In this document: piece after piece, positions 1 to 6,056 of the stretch
Layout of the letters: each line of letters starts with the position of its first letter
How positions within the stretch are numbered: the stretch's first letter is position 1
NCBI GenBank assembly: GCA_016288175.1
Contig: JAEEYN010000137.1
Coordinates: 1-26,971, forward strand
DNA from: Bacillota bacterium
GTDB taxonomy: Bacteria > Bacillota > Clostridia > Christensenellales > CAG-138
Length of the DNA: 26,971 nt
Direction of reading: 5' to 3'
The notes under the pieces: model-generated
Told to the model about the DNA's origin: nothing
The model's input: the letters and a program-made list of their open reading frames with translations, nothing else
Databases searched by the model: none
Made by a program: the position numbers and the translations under genes

Positions 1-65
1 AAGCCCACATACACCGAAAGTACTGTGCTGGAGACGGCATGGGAGGATAGGCAGCTGCCGGATCC
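1..65 (+). rRNA. rrf: 5S ribosomal RNA, 3' part (cut by window edge)
   Basis: The first 65 bases match the 3' half of a bacterial 5S rRNA. They contain the helix IV/V segment (GTACTGTGCTGGAGACGGCA), the GGGAGGATAGG stretch and the conserved 3' end GCTGCCGGATCC. The 5' half lies outside the window. A second copy at 198-317 repeats almost the same 3' half but differs in the loop before GTACTGTGCT, so the copies are not identical. An intrinsic terminator follows directly. The 16S and 23S genes are presumably upstream. Confidence 0.88.
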
Positions 66-69
66 CAAA

Positions 70-99
70 AGCGGACGATCGCAAGATCGCCCGCTTTTA
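70..99 (+). terminator. Intrinsic terminator after the first 5S gene
   Basis: An 11-bp stem (70-80 with 85-95, one A/C mismatch, GCAA loop) is followed by a short T run at 96-99. Its position 4 bases after the 5S 3' end fits termination of the rRNA transcript. Confidence 0.75.
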
Positions 100-190
100 T
101 CTTACTTAAGCGCAAGCTTAAGTAAATTTCACATGAGCCCCCGGCTCATATTTCACCTGCCCGCGGCGCGCTGAGCAGCAAGCGGGCGCG
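100..190. repeat. Chain of three palindromes separated by TTTCAC spacers
   Basis: Three further hairpins follow the terminator. The first is a perfect 10-bp stem at 102-111/116-125 with a GCAA loop. The second is a 7-bp stem at 133-139/143-149 with a CCC loop. The third is a 6-bp GC stem at 159-164/182-187. The second palindrome is flanked by the same spacer TTTCAC at 127-132 and 151-156. This resembles, from memory and unverified, intergenic palindrome chains with TGAAGT/TGAAAT spacers seen in other gut Clostridia. No gene is visible in this stretch. Confidence 0.6.
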
Positions 191-197
191 CATACGC

Positions 198-317
198 TCG
201 CAACGGTTAAGCTGTGGGGTCCCACCTGTTCTCATTCCGAACACAGAAGTTAAACCCACATACTACCTGAAGTACTGTGCTGGAGACGGCATGGGAGGAT
301 AGGCAGCTGCCGGATCC
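198..317 (+). rRNA. rrf: 5S ribosomal RNA, second copy with an aberrant 5' end
   Basis: The body is a clear 5S rRNA. It has CCACCTG and TTCCGAACACAGAAGTTAA in the helix II/III region, and helix II pairs TGTGGG (213-218) with CCCACA (254-259). The 3' end is GCTGCCGGATCC. The start is placed by analogy with clostridial 5S genes at about 120 nt. The first 9 bases (TCGCAACGG) do not complement the 3' end, which would need something like CCGGCAGC, so terminal helix I is missing. Upstream sequence is the palindrome chain. The copy may be a 5'-damaged pseudogene, an unusual variant, or an assembly join between rRNA repeats. The 5' coordinate is uncertain. Confidence 0.75.
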
Positions 318-324
318 CAAGAGC

Positions 325-353
325 AAAGGACGACCGATGGGTCGTCCTTTTGT
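325..353 (+). terminator. Intrinsic terminator after the second 5S gene
   Basis: A perfect 11-bp stem (325-335 with 340-350, GATG loop) ends in a T-rich tail starting within the stem (CCTTTTGT). It lies 8 bases after the 5S 3' end. Confidence 0.88.
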
Positions 354-359
354 ATTGAA

Positions 360-481
360 GTGAATGGTGAATAGTGAATAATGAATAATGGCGGTGGATT
401 TTCCGCAGGCGGAAGATCTTTTGTTATTTCCACCTCATCCGTCATGCTCCGCCTGCCACCTTCCCATCGAGGTGAAGGTTT
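360..481. repeat. Decayed intergenic repeat: 7-bp tandem units plus inverted repeats
   Basis: Bases 360-391 are four and a half 7-bp units of the form GTGAATA (GTGAATG, GTGAATA, GTGAATA, ATGAATA, ATGG). After this come a small hairpin at 401-414, a 9-bp inverted repeat (405-413 with 448-456) and an imperfect hairpin CCTTCCC...GGTGAAGG near 459-478. From memory and unverified, similar elements ending in a CCTTCCCC/GGGGAAGG hairpin are common between genes in uncultured Clostridia. No coding potential is evident. Confidence 0.5.
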
Positions 482-518
482 AAAAAAGACCATTGAGGCA
501 TCTTTCGATACCTCAATG
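482..518 (-). terminator. Intrinsic terminator of the small membrane protein gene
   Basis: Read on the minus strand, an 8-bp stem (518-511 with 498-491, extended by ATC/GAT after one mismatch) is followed by GTCTTTTTT. It lies 25 bases past the stop codon of the minus-strand gene at 543-749. Confidence 0.85.
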
Positions 519-542
519 CCGTAAGAAAATCATCTGTGTTAT

Positions 543-749
543 TTATCTTTTCCTGGTCGCGCCGACGATCGTAAGGATCAGGCCGATCAAGGCAACGGCT
601 GCGCCGGCAATGATGAAGATCGTGCCGGGATTCATTGATCCGCTCTGAAGGAGACTGGACAACTGAGCCATACCGTCATTGTTCTGCATAACGCCGTAGA
701 TAACTCCGCCGGCACCGGCAAGAATCAGGAGAATACCAAATACTATCAT
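543..749 (-). CDS. Small two-helix membrane protein, function unknown
   Basis: This 68-residue protein has two hydrophobic segments, about residues 2-20 and 42-63. The loop between them is polar and rich in Q, N, S and G, and the C-terminus is basic (RKR). The topology recalls small DUF3185-like membrane proteins, but I cannot assign the family. The ATG at 749 is preferred over a longer upstream frame because AAGGAGGTG sits 6 bases before it on the minus strand, while the longer version would start inside the structured leader. The gene is monocistronic, with its own promoter (910-938), a hairpin-rich leader of about 150 nt, and its own terminator (482-518). No function can be given. Confidence 0.8.
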   Translation of the reverse strand: MIVFGILLILAGAGGVIYGVMQNNDGMAQLSSLLQSGSMNPGTIFIIAGAAVALIGLILTIVGATRKR

Positions 750-903
750 TCTTTTCACCTCCTTATGAAGATTTTGCGCCGCCGGATCACTGCACCGGCG
801 GCAGTATGATCCGATACTGCCGTTTGACAATATAAGAAACATGGATCTTCAACCGGTCAGGATCGACCGGCATACAGATTTTATTTGCATTAACCCTACT
901 TAC
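750..903 (-). promoter_or_regulatory. Structured 5' leader with three hairpins upstream of the small membrane protein
   Basis: Reading the minus strand from the predicted transcription start near 903, three stems appear. The first is 6 bp (870-865 with 858-853). The second is a perfect 9 bp (822-814 with 807-799). The third is a perfect 7 bp (801-795 with 785-779). The second and third share bases 799-801, so they partly compete. None is followed by a T run, so a simple attenuator is unlikely. It does not match a riboswitch class I recognise. Confidence 0.5.
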
Positions 904-909
904 AGCATT

Positions 910-938
910 ATTGTACATCCGAATGATGGATAAGTCAA
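910..938 (-). promoter_or_regulatory. Sigma-A type promoter for the small membrane protein gene
   Basis: On the minus strand, TTGACT (938-933), a 17-nt spacer and TACAAT (915-910) form a near-consensus housekeeping promoter. The remaining bases between here and the divergent oad promoter hold only a 7-bp GC hairpin (981-987 with 996-1002) of unknown role. Confidence 0.8.
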
Positions 939-1043
939 TATACGATCCGGAAAATCGGATCTCCGCGAAACGCAACGAAACCGCGGGCGGACCTTCCCGC
1001 GGGAAAGCGCAGATGTTTCATACCTTTTATATATTTAAATAGC

Positions 1044-1072
1044 TTGCAGGAATGCAGGATTGAGTGTATAAT
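1044..1072 (+). promoter_or_regulatory. Promoter of the oxaloacetate decarboxylase operon
   Basis: TTGCAG (1044-1049), a 17-nt spacer and a perfect TATAAT (1067-1072) predict transcription from about 1079. The leader's first bases (1079-1088) can pair with 1114-1125 in a bulged stem of about 10 bp, placing a hairpin at the 5' end of the mRNA. The promoter lies inside the longest open frame, which supports the later start used for oadG. Confidence 0.8.
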
Positions 1073-1151
1073 AAGAATAAGTTGGGAGGGTAAGAATACC
1101 GCATGGCTTTCGGCTCCCCGAACTTATGAACTTGATTGTGAAAGGTGCATT

Positions 1152-1547
1152 ATGGACCTGCTTTTAACTGAAACATATCTTGCCGAAACAGATAACCCGG
1201 AAACCGGAACAGAAACCGTTGAGCCGACCGCTTCCGCAGCCCCGGAAACCGCAAATTCAACTTCCGGAGCGCTCGTTGTAACGGTCGTCGGCCTTGCCAT
1301 CGTTTTCATCGGCCTTGTGCTTCTGATCGCGATCGTGAAGCTTGTCGGCGCGGTCTGCAGGGCGGCTTTCGGCGAAAAGAAAAAGCCCGAAAAGCCCGCT
1401 GTGCCGGCGAACCGTGCCGTTGCCGCTTCGAACCTTACCGAAGCCCAGCGCGGCGAGGTCGTCGCGGCGATCTCCTGCGCGATCGCGGAGAACATGGGCA
1501 AGCCCGTTTCCGGTATCCGCATCCGCTCGATCCGCAAGGTCGGCTGA
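1152..1547 (+). CDS. oadG: Oxaloacetate decarboxylase gamma subunit (OadG-like)
   Basis: This is the small membrane subunit that holds the Na+-translocating decarboxylase together by linking the cytoplasmic carboxyltransferase to the beta subunit. The 131-residue protein has a short acidic, Thr/Pro-rich N-terminus and one long hydrophobic helix (about 40-64). A Lys/Pro/Ala linker follows, and the C-terminal segment (AAISCAIAENMG, then IRIRSIRKV) is typical of the OadG and methylmalonyl-CoA decarboxylase delta families. The start at 1152 lies downstream of the promoter and has GAAAGG 7 bases before it. Upstream residues in the same frame would overlap the promoter and are rejected. It is the first gene of the oad operon. 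Gamma subunits diverge strongly, so the call rests on topology, the C-terminal motif and context. Confidence 0.82.
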   Translation: MDLLLTETYLAETDNPETGTETVEPTASAAPETANSTSGALVVTVVGLAIVFIGLVLLIAIVKLVGAVCRAAFGEKKKPEKPAVPANRAVAASNLTEAQRGEVVAAISCAIAENMGKPVSGIRIRSIRKVG

Positions 1548-1610
1548 GAAGAAAAACCAACTGCTTAAAAGAAAAACAACGTCTGCTTCATGCAGCGAAA
1601 GGGGATAACA

Positions 1611-2009
1611 ATGCGTAAGTACATCGTTAAAGTCAACGGCTCTGTTTACGAAGTTGAAGTTGAGGAGCTCACCGCGGGCGAAGCCGCGCAGTATGCCGCC
1701 GCGCCCGAGAAACCCGCCCCCGCGAAGGCCGAGGAAAAGCCCGCCGAAGCGACAGCACCCGCAGCCCAGCCGAGCGCAAAGCCCGCGGCCGCAGGCGCAA
1801 AATCCATCAATGCTCCGATGCCCGGCTCCATCATCTCAGTCAGCGTCAAGCCCGGCGATACCTTCCGCAGCGGACAGGTCCTGCTCGTTCTCGAAGCGAT
1901 GAAGATGGAGAACGAGATCATGGCGCCGCATGACGGACGCGTCATCTCCGTCAACGTCAGCGCGGGCAGCAGCGTCAACTCCGGCGACGTGCTGATCTCC
2001 TACGAATAA
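1611..2009 (+). CDS. Biotin carrier (biotinyl-lipoyl domain) protein of the decarboxylase
   Basis: This 132-residue protein carries the biotin that shuttles the carboxyl group from the alpha subunit to the beta subunit. Residues 1-20 form a short beta-rich start (KYIVKVNGSVYEVEVEE). Residues 21-64 are a flexible Ala/Pro/Lys/Glu linker that probably lets the domain swing. Residues 65-132 are a biotinyl domain with the canonical EAMKMEN motif, biotin being attached to Lys98. In several bacteria this domain is fused to the C-terminus of the alpha subunit; here it is a separate protein, as in other Clostridia. The ATG at 1611 has AAAGGGG 6 bases upstream. It lies between oadG and oadB in the same operon. 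The substrate is inferred from its neighbours. Confidence 0.93.
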   Translation: MRKYIVKVNGSVYEVEVEELTAGEAAQYAAAPEKPAPAKAEEKPAEATAPAAQPSAKPAAAGAKSINAPMPGSIISVSVKPGDTFRSGQVLLVLEAMKMENEIMAPHDGRVISVNVSAGSSVNSGDVLISYE

Positions 2010-2048
2010 TTCTTTCTCCCGGCCTGTGCCGGAACCGGTGGCTTTACT

Positions 2049-3236
2049 ATGGAAGACATCTTTAAAGTATTTTCCGGTCTGTTTTCGGAAAGCGGGATCC
2101 TCGGATTCTTTGCGGACGGAGGTTGGAAATTTGCCGTGATGATCGGCATCGCGTGCATCCTGCTCTACCTTGCGATCGTTAAAAAATTCGAGCCACTGCT
2201 CCTTCTTCCGATCGCGTTCGGCATGCTTCTGACGAACCTTCCCGGCGCGGGGCTTTTCCATGAAGAGATCTTTGCCGGCGGGCATGTTCATTGGAACGAG
2301 CTTGCGGCGGGCGGCGGGCTCATAGACTATCTCTACCTCGGCGTCAAGCTCGGCATCTATCCTTCGCTGATCTTCCTCGGCGTCGGCGCGATGACGGATT
2401 TCGGTCCGCTGATCGCGAATCCGAAGAGTCTTCTTCTCGGCGCCGCAGCGCAGGTCGGTATCTTCCTCGCATTCCTCGGCGCAAGGCTGATCCTCGGCTA
2501 TGACATGGGTCTTGCCGCTTCGATCGGCATCATCGGCGGCGCGGACGGCCCGACGGCGATCTTCGTCACAAGCCGTCTTGCTCCCGAAAAACTCGGTTCG
2601 ATCGCGATCGCGGCGTATTCCTATATGGCCCTCGTGCCCGTCATCCAGCCCCCGTTTATGAAGCTGCTGACAACGAAAAAGGAACGCGCGATCGTAATGA
2701 AGCAGCTCCGCCCCGTTTCCAAAACGGAAAGGATCGTTTTCCCGATCGTCGTAACGATCGCTGTCGCGCTGCTCGTTCCCTCAGCCGCGGCGCTGGTCGG
2801 CATGCTGATGCTCGGCAACCTGATCCGCGAATGCGGCGTTACGGAGCGCCTTTCGAAAACGGCGCAGAACGAGCTCTGCAATATCGTAACGATCTTCCTC
2901 GGCATCAGCGTCGGCGCAACGGCAACGGCCGGTTCGTTCCTCCAGTGGGAGACCCTCGGCATTCTGCTGATGGGCATCATGGCCTTCATTTTCGGCACGG
3001 TCGGCGGTCTGCTGCTCGCAAAGCTGATGAACCTCATCTCCGGCGGAAAGATCAATCCGCTGATCGGTTCCGCGGGCGTTTCCGCCGTTCCGATGGCGGC
3101 GCGTGTTTCCCAGGTCGTCGGCCAGAAGGAGAACCCCGGCAACTTCCTGCTCATGCACGCGATGGGTCCGAACGTTGCGGGCGTTATCGGTTCCGCGATC
3201 GCGGCGGGCGTTTTCCTCTCGATGTTCGCAGGATAA
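2049..3236 (+). CDS. oadB: Na+-translocating oxaloacetate decarboxylase beta subunit
   Basis: OadB is the polytopic membrane subunit that decarboxylates carboxybiotin and exports Na+. The 395-residue length is close to the family norm. The protein is hydrophobic throughout and carries the conserved blocks GGADGPTAIF (163-172, with Asp166 in the Na+ pathway region), SYMALVPVIQPP (191-202), GATATAG near 300 and a late NPLIGSAGVSAVPMAARVSQ block. The same family also serves methylmalonyl-CoA, malonate and glutaconyl-CoA decarboxylases; oxaloacetate is inferred from the carboxyltransferase gene that follows. The start has only a weak GGTGG upstream, just after a small 5-bp hairpin (2019-2032), so its expression may differ from its neighbours. 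Confidence 0.95.
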   Translation: MEDIFKVFSGLFSESGILGFFADGGWKFAVMIGIACILLYLAIVKKFEPLLLLPIAFGMLLTNLPGAGLFHEEIFAGGHVHWNELAAGGGLIDYLYLGVKLGIYPSLIFLGVGAMTDFGPLIANPKSLLLGAAAQVGIFLAFLGARLILGYDMGLAASIGIIGGADGPTAIFVTSRLAPEKLGSIAIAAYSYMALVPVIQPPFMKLLTTKKERAIVMKQLRPVSKTERIVFPIVVTIAVALLVPSAAALVGMLMLGNLIRECGVTERLSKTAQNELCNIVTIFLGISVGATATAGSFLQWETLGILLMGIMAFIFGTVGGLLLAKLMNLISGGKINPLIGSAGVSAVPMAARVSQVVGQKENPGNFLLMHAMGPNVAGVIGSAIAAGVFLSMFAG

Positions 3237-3282
3237 AATCAACATAGTAACGAAATTTTCGGCATAACAGAAAGGATTCCAT

Positions 3283-4725
3283 ATGGGTAAGCTTTATATT
3301 ACGGATACCATCCTCCGCGACGCGCATCAGTCCCAGGCGGCGACCCGCATGAAGACGGAGGAAATGCTCCCCGCCTGCGAGATCCTCGACAGCATGGGTT
3401 ACTGGTCCCTCGAATGCTGGGGCGGCGCGACCTTCGACAGCTGCCTCCGCTTCCTCAACGAGGATCCCTGGGAGAGGCTCCGCACCCTTAAAAAGGCGCT
3501 GCCTCATACCCGCCTGCAGATGCTCTTCCGCGGCCAGAATATTCTCGGCTACAAGCACTATGCCGACGACGTCGTGGAGCAGTTCTGCCGCAAGGCGATC
3601 GAGAACGGCATCGACGTTATCCGCATTTTCGACGCGCTGAACGACGTCCGCAACCTTGAAGCCGCGATCAAATTTACCAAAAAATACGGCGGCCACTGCG
3701 AACCGGCGCTCAGCTATACGATCAGCCCCGTTCATAACGAGGATTATTTCGTCAAGCTCGCGAAGGAGCTCGTTCAGATGGGCGCGGATTCCATCTGCAT
3801 CAAGGATATGGCGAACCTGCTTCTTCCGATGCCCGCGTTCAACCTTGTCCGCAGGCTGAAGCAGGAGATCGACGTCCCGATCCATCTGCATACCCATAAC
3901 ACAACCGGAACCGGCGACATGACGCTGCTGCTTGCGACCTTCGCGGGCGTGGATATCGTCGATACCGCCCTTTCTCCCCTCGGCAACGGCACCAGCCAGC
4001 CCGCGACGGAGAGCCTTGTCGCAACGCTGCAGGGCACGAAATACGACACCGGCCTCGATCTTACAAAGCTCAGCGAAGCCGCGAAGCATTTCCGCACAGT
4101 CGCCGCCAGGCTGAAGAAGGACGGCTACCTCGATCCGAAGGTGCTTTCCGTCGATACGAACACCCTTATGTATCAGGTCCCCGGCGGCATGCTTTCGAAC
4201 CTCATTTCCCAGCTCAAGCAGGCCAACGCGGAGGATAAATACTACGAGGTGCTTGCCGAAGTCCCGCGCGTCCGCGAAGATTTCGGTTATCCGCCGCTCG
4301 TTACCCCGACGAGCCAGATCGTCGGCAGCCAGGCCGTGCTGAACGTCCTTTCCGGCGAAAGGTACAAGATGTTCACGAAGGAATCCAAGGGTCTCCTCCG
4401 CGGCGAATACGGCCGCCTGCCCGGAACGGTCAACGAGACCGTCCGCAAGAAGGCGATCGGCAGCGAGCAGGTCATCACCTGCCGCCCGGCGGACCTTCTT
4501 GAGCCCGAGCTCGACAAGATCCGCGAGGAAGCGGGCGAGCTTGCGGAAAGCGAAGAGGATGTTCTCAGCTACGCGCTGTTCCCGCAGGTCGCGAAGAAGT
4601 TCTTCGAGGATCGTCTCCGCGCGAACGGCGGAAGGAAGCAGGACGGCACAGTTCCCCACGTCAAGGCTTTCGACGAAGCCGCCGAGCTGATCGTCGAGGA
4701 TCTCACGAACGGCATGACGCTTTAA
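3283..4725 (+). CDS. oadA: Oxaloacetate decarboxylase alpha subunit (carboxyltransferase)
   Basis: OadA transfers the carboxyl group of oxaloacetate to biotin, giving pyruvate. The 480-residue protein contains a DRE-TIM-metallolyase barrel with the metal site. TDTILRDAHQS (residues 7-17) includes Asp13. Lys174 in ICIKDMAN is the expected carbamylated lysine, and His203/His205 lie in HLHTHNTTGTGD. A conserved carboxylase C-terminal domain follows. The usual fused biotinyl domain is absent: the protein ends in DLTNGMTL, consistent with the separate carrier at 1611-2009. The start has AAAGGA 6 bases upstream. It is the last gene of the operon and is followed by a strong terminator. The protein also resembles pyruvate carboxylase subunit B, but the OadB/OadG neighbours favour the Na+-pumping enzyme. 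Confidence 0.95.
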   Translation: MGKLYITDTILRDAHQSQAATRMKTEEMLPACEILDSMGYWSLECWGGATFDSCLRFLNEDPWERLRTLKKALPHTRLQMLFRGQNILGYKHYADDVVEQFCRKAIENGIDVIRIFDALNDVRNLEAAIKFTKKYGGHCEPALSYTISPVHNEDYFVKLAKELVQMGADSICIKDMANLLLPMPAFNLVRRLKQEIDVPIHLHTHNTTGTGDMTLLLATFAGVDIVDTALSPLGNGTSQPATESLVATLQGTKYDTGLDLTKLSEAAKHFRTVAARLKKDGYLDPKVLSVDTNTLMYQVPGGMLSNLISQLKQANAEDKYYEVLAEVPRVREDFGYPPLVTPTSQIVGSQAVLNVLSGERYKMFTKESKGLLRGEYGRLPGTVNETVRKKAIGSEQVITCRPADLLEPELDKIREEAGELAESEEDVLSYALFPQVAKKFFEDRLRANGGRKQDGTVPHVKAFDEAAELIVEDLTNGMTL

Positions 4726-4741
4726 AACAGGATCAAATAAT

Positions 4742-4773
4742 AAAAGCGCTTTCTGACCGAAAGCGCTTTTTGT
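4742..4773 (+). terminator. Terminator of the oad operon, usable from both strands
   Basis: A perfect 12-bp stem AAAAGCGCTTTC/GAAAGCGCTTTT (4742-4753 with 4759-4770) has a 5-base loop and a T tail. The A-rich 5' arm makes it usable on the minus strand too, for the convergent lipoprotein gene ending at 4789. Confidence 0.93.
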
Positions 4774-4788
4774 GTGTCCCGCGGAAGT

Positions 4789-5190
4789 TTATTGAGCCCA
4801 GGAAAAGATATAGGAGCCCTTGAACTCATCCGCTTCGATGATGATGTAATAGGTGCCGTATTCCGGCAGGATGGTGTTGAAATACCAATCCGAACTGATC
4901 ACGCCGTAAAACAGGACGTTGTTGTCCGAATCCTCGATCGTAACATCCAGCGAACCTTCCGCAACGACGAATTCGGAATCGATGATCAGCCTGTCGTCTT
5001 CGGTCACATGGATGGTGTAGGTCACGCCCCCGTCGAATTCATCGCAGGAGAGCGAAACCGAATCGGAGTTCTGCTGCTGCTCCGCGCCGCTGCAGTACCC
5101 CGACCAGGCGGACGAGGTCCTGCCGCAGCCCGTTAAAGCAGCGGTGAGCATGAACAGCGATGCAAGAAGCAGGAGCGACAGCTTCTTCAT
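4789..5190 (-). CDS. Small secreted lipoprotein, function unknown
   Basis: This 133-residue protein begins with a lipoprotein signal: basic MKK, a leucine-rich core, and the lipobox LTGC with Cys22 as the lipid-anchored residue. The mature part is acidic, with alternating hydrophobic and polar residues and many Tyr, Val and Ile (for example YTIHVTEDD, TYYIIIEADEF). This suggests a small beta-sandwich domain displayed on the outer face of the membrane. I recognise no catalytic motif or family. GGGAGGAG precedes the ATG on the minus strand, and a near-consensus promoter lies at 5219-5247. It appears to be a single-gene unit ending at the shared terminator at 4742-4773. Confidence 0.85.
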   Translation of the reverse strand: MKKLSLLLLASLFMLTAALTGCGRTSSAWSGYCSGAEQQQNSDSVSLSCDEFDGGVTYTIHVTEDDRLIIDSEFVVAEGSLDVTIEDSDNNVLFYGVISSDWYFNTILPEYGTYYIIIEADEFKGSYIFSWAQ

Positions 5191-5218
5191 AAGGCTCCTC
5201 CCGAAAATTTATGCTCTG

Positions 5219-5247
5219 ATTGTATACTGCCGCCGCACATTTGTCAA
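5219..5247 (-). promoter_or_regulatory. Promoter of the lipoprotein gene
   Basis: On the minus strand, a consensus TTGACA (5247-5242), a 17-nt spacer and TACAAT (5224-5219) form a strong sigma-A type promoter about 29 bases before the start codon. The -35 box sits immediately after the T run of the upstream gene's terminator. Confidence 0.85.
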
Positions 5248-5280
5248 GAAAAAACCTCGTTTGTCAGGAAACAAACGAGG
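5248..5280 (-). terminator. Terminator of the orphan gene at 5318-5809
   Basis: On the minus strand, a perfect 10-bp stem (5280-5271 with 5264-5255, 6-base loop) is followed by TTTTTT. It separates the orphan gene from the lipoprotein gene. Confidence 0.9.
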
Positions 5281-5317
5281 CGGGTTATCGGGCCTGCATT
5301 ATCGGATCCAATGCTGT

Positions 5318-5809
5318 TTATTTATAGCGATATTGAAATTCCACATACAGCGAGCCGTTGTTGCCGTGGGTAGTGGGAGTAATCTGCCGAATAGGCTCCG
5401 ACAGAGAAACCTGATCCTTTTGAGCAAGTCTTTTCAGATCCTGATAGACTCTTTCGCCCAACGGCGTCATTTTTACGTGTGTCACGAAGAAACCGTTCAT
5501 ACATATATACAGTTCCCTGAATCCGCAGCTGTCCGGATCTTCGTATCCATTGATTATCCTATAAACCGGAGAATCGCCTGAAAGTCTTTCCCGCGGAGCT
5601 ACGTTATATCTTTCCGTAAAGAACGAAAGCGGAAAACTGTCTTTAATCTTTGTTTTCCCGCAGGAAACAGCCAATTTTATCTTCTCTACTATACATTTTT
5701 CATACATTGCATTTATCAGGATCCGATAGACTTCTTCATCGCTTATGATCTGAGCTTCTCTTCTCAGCCGTTCAGCGGTTATCCTGTCCAATTCATCTCT
5801 GAGCGCCAT
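5318..5809 (-). CDS. Orphan protein of unknown function, AT-richer than its surroundings
   Basis: This 163-residue, probably cytoplasmic protein has no signal peptide or membrane segment. Residues 1-40 are charged and helical (MALRDELDRITAERLRREAQ). The middle is mixed, and the C-terminal third (about 105-163) has a possible small alpha/beta or winged segment (MTPLGERVYQDLKRLAQ) ending in aromatic strands (YVEFQYRYK). I recognise no family. The start has AAGGAGG 6 bases upstream on the minus strand. Codons ending in A or T (ATT, TAT, TCT, AAA) are noticeably commoner here than in neighbouring genes, which hints at acquisition or weak codon selection. It has its own promoter and terminator, and a terminator-like hairpin in its leader. 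Confidence 0.75.
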   Translation of the reverse strand: MALRDELDRITAERLRREAQIISDEEVYRILINAMYEKCIVEKIKLAVSCGKTKIKDSFPLSFFTERYNVAPRERLSGDSPVYRIINGYEDPDSCGFRELYICMNGFFVTHVKMTPLGERVYQDLKRLAQKDQVSLSEPIRQITPTTHGNNGSLYVEFQYRYK

Positions 5810-5880
5810 AGTGCCTCCTTAATTATTGCAGACGGTTTGCTCCTTAAAAGCACTTGAAAAACATGCAGCGAACATGGCCG

Positions 5881-5903
5881 AAAAAGGCGTTCAAGATGCC
5901 TTT
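5881..5903 (-). promoter_or_regulatory. Terminator-like hairpin in the leader of the orphan gene
   Basis: Between promoter and gene on the minus strand, a 6-bp stem (5903-5898 with 5888-5883, 9-base loop) runs into five Ts. It is short for a terminator but lies within the first 25-30 nt of the transcript, where premature termination or transcript protection are both possible. I found no clear antiterminator partner. Confidence 0.35.
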
Positions 5904-5912
5904 GCATAATCA

Positions 5913-5941
5913 ATTATAACCTGCGGGAAGCTTCAAGTCAA
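5913..5941 (-). promoter_or_regulatory. Promoter of the orphan gene
   Basis: On the minus strand, TTGACT (5941-5936), a 17-nt spacer and a perfect TATAAT (5918-5913) form a near-consensus promoter. It gives a leader of about 100 nt. Confidence 0.85.
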
Positions 5942-6000
5942 GCCGATATCGTTGATTAAAGAAGAGCCGTATCAGCCCGCGTTTGCGTTTGTCCCGGGGT

Positions 6001-6029
6001 TTGAAATCCGCTGGAATATCTGCTATAAT
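6001..6029 (+). promoter_or_regulatory. Promoter of the surE-ispH/S1 operon
   Basis: TTGAAA (6001-6006), a 17-nt spacer and TATAAT (6024-6029) preceded by TGC make an extended -10 promoter. Transcription from about 6036 leaves a short leader with TGGAGA before the surE ATG at 6057. Frames opening further upstream would start before this promoter and are rejected. Confidence 0.88.
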
Positions 6030-6056
6030 AAAATAGAGAAAATATGGAGAACCGAA

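Noticed and set aside
100..190. Possible CRISPR-like repeat-spacer array
   Set aside because: The repeated unit is only 6 bases and the palindromes differ from each other; there are no uniform spacers and no cas genes.
787..975. A 62-residue minus-strand open frame upstream of the small membrane protein
   Set aside because: It begins upstream of the predicted promoter and covers the hairpin leader; no SD, and the composition fits noncoding sequence.
3184..4659. Antisense open frame across oadA
   Set aside because: Shadow frame of a highly conserved gene; no ribosome site and no family resemblance.
4660..4725. Truncation of oadA because the biotinyl domain is missing
   Set aside because: The stop is followed by a clean terminator and the biotinyl domain is encoded separately at 1611-2009, so the split is natural.
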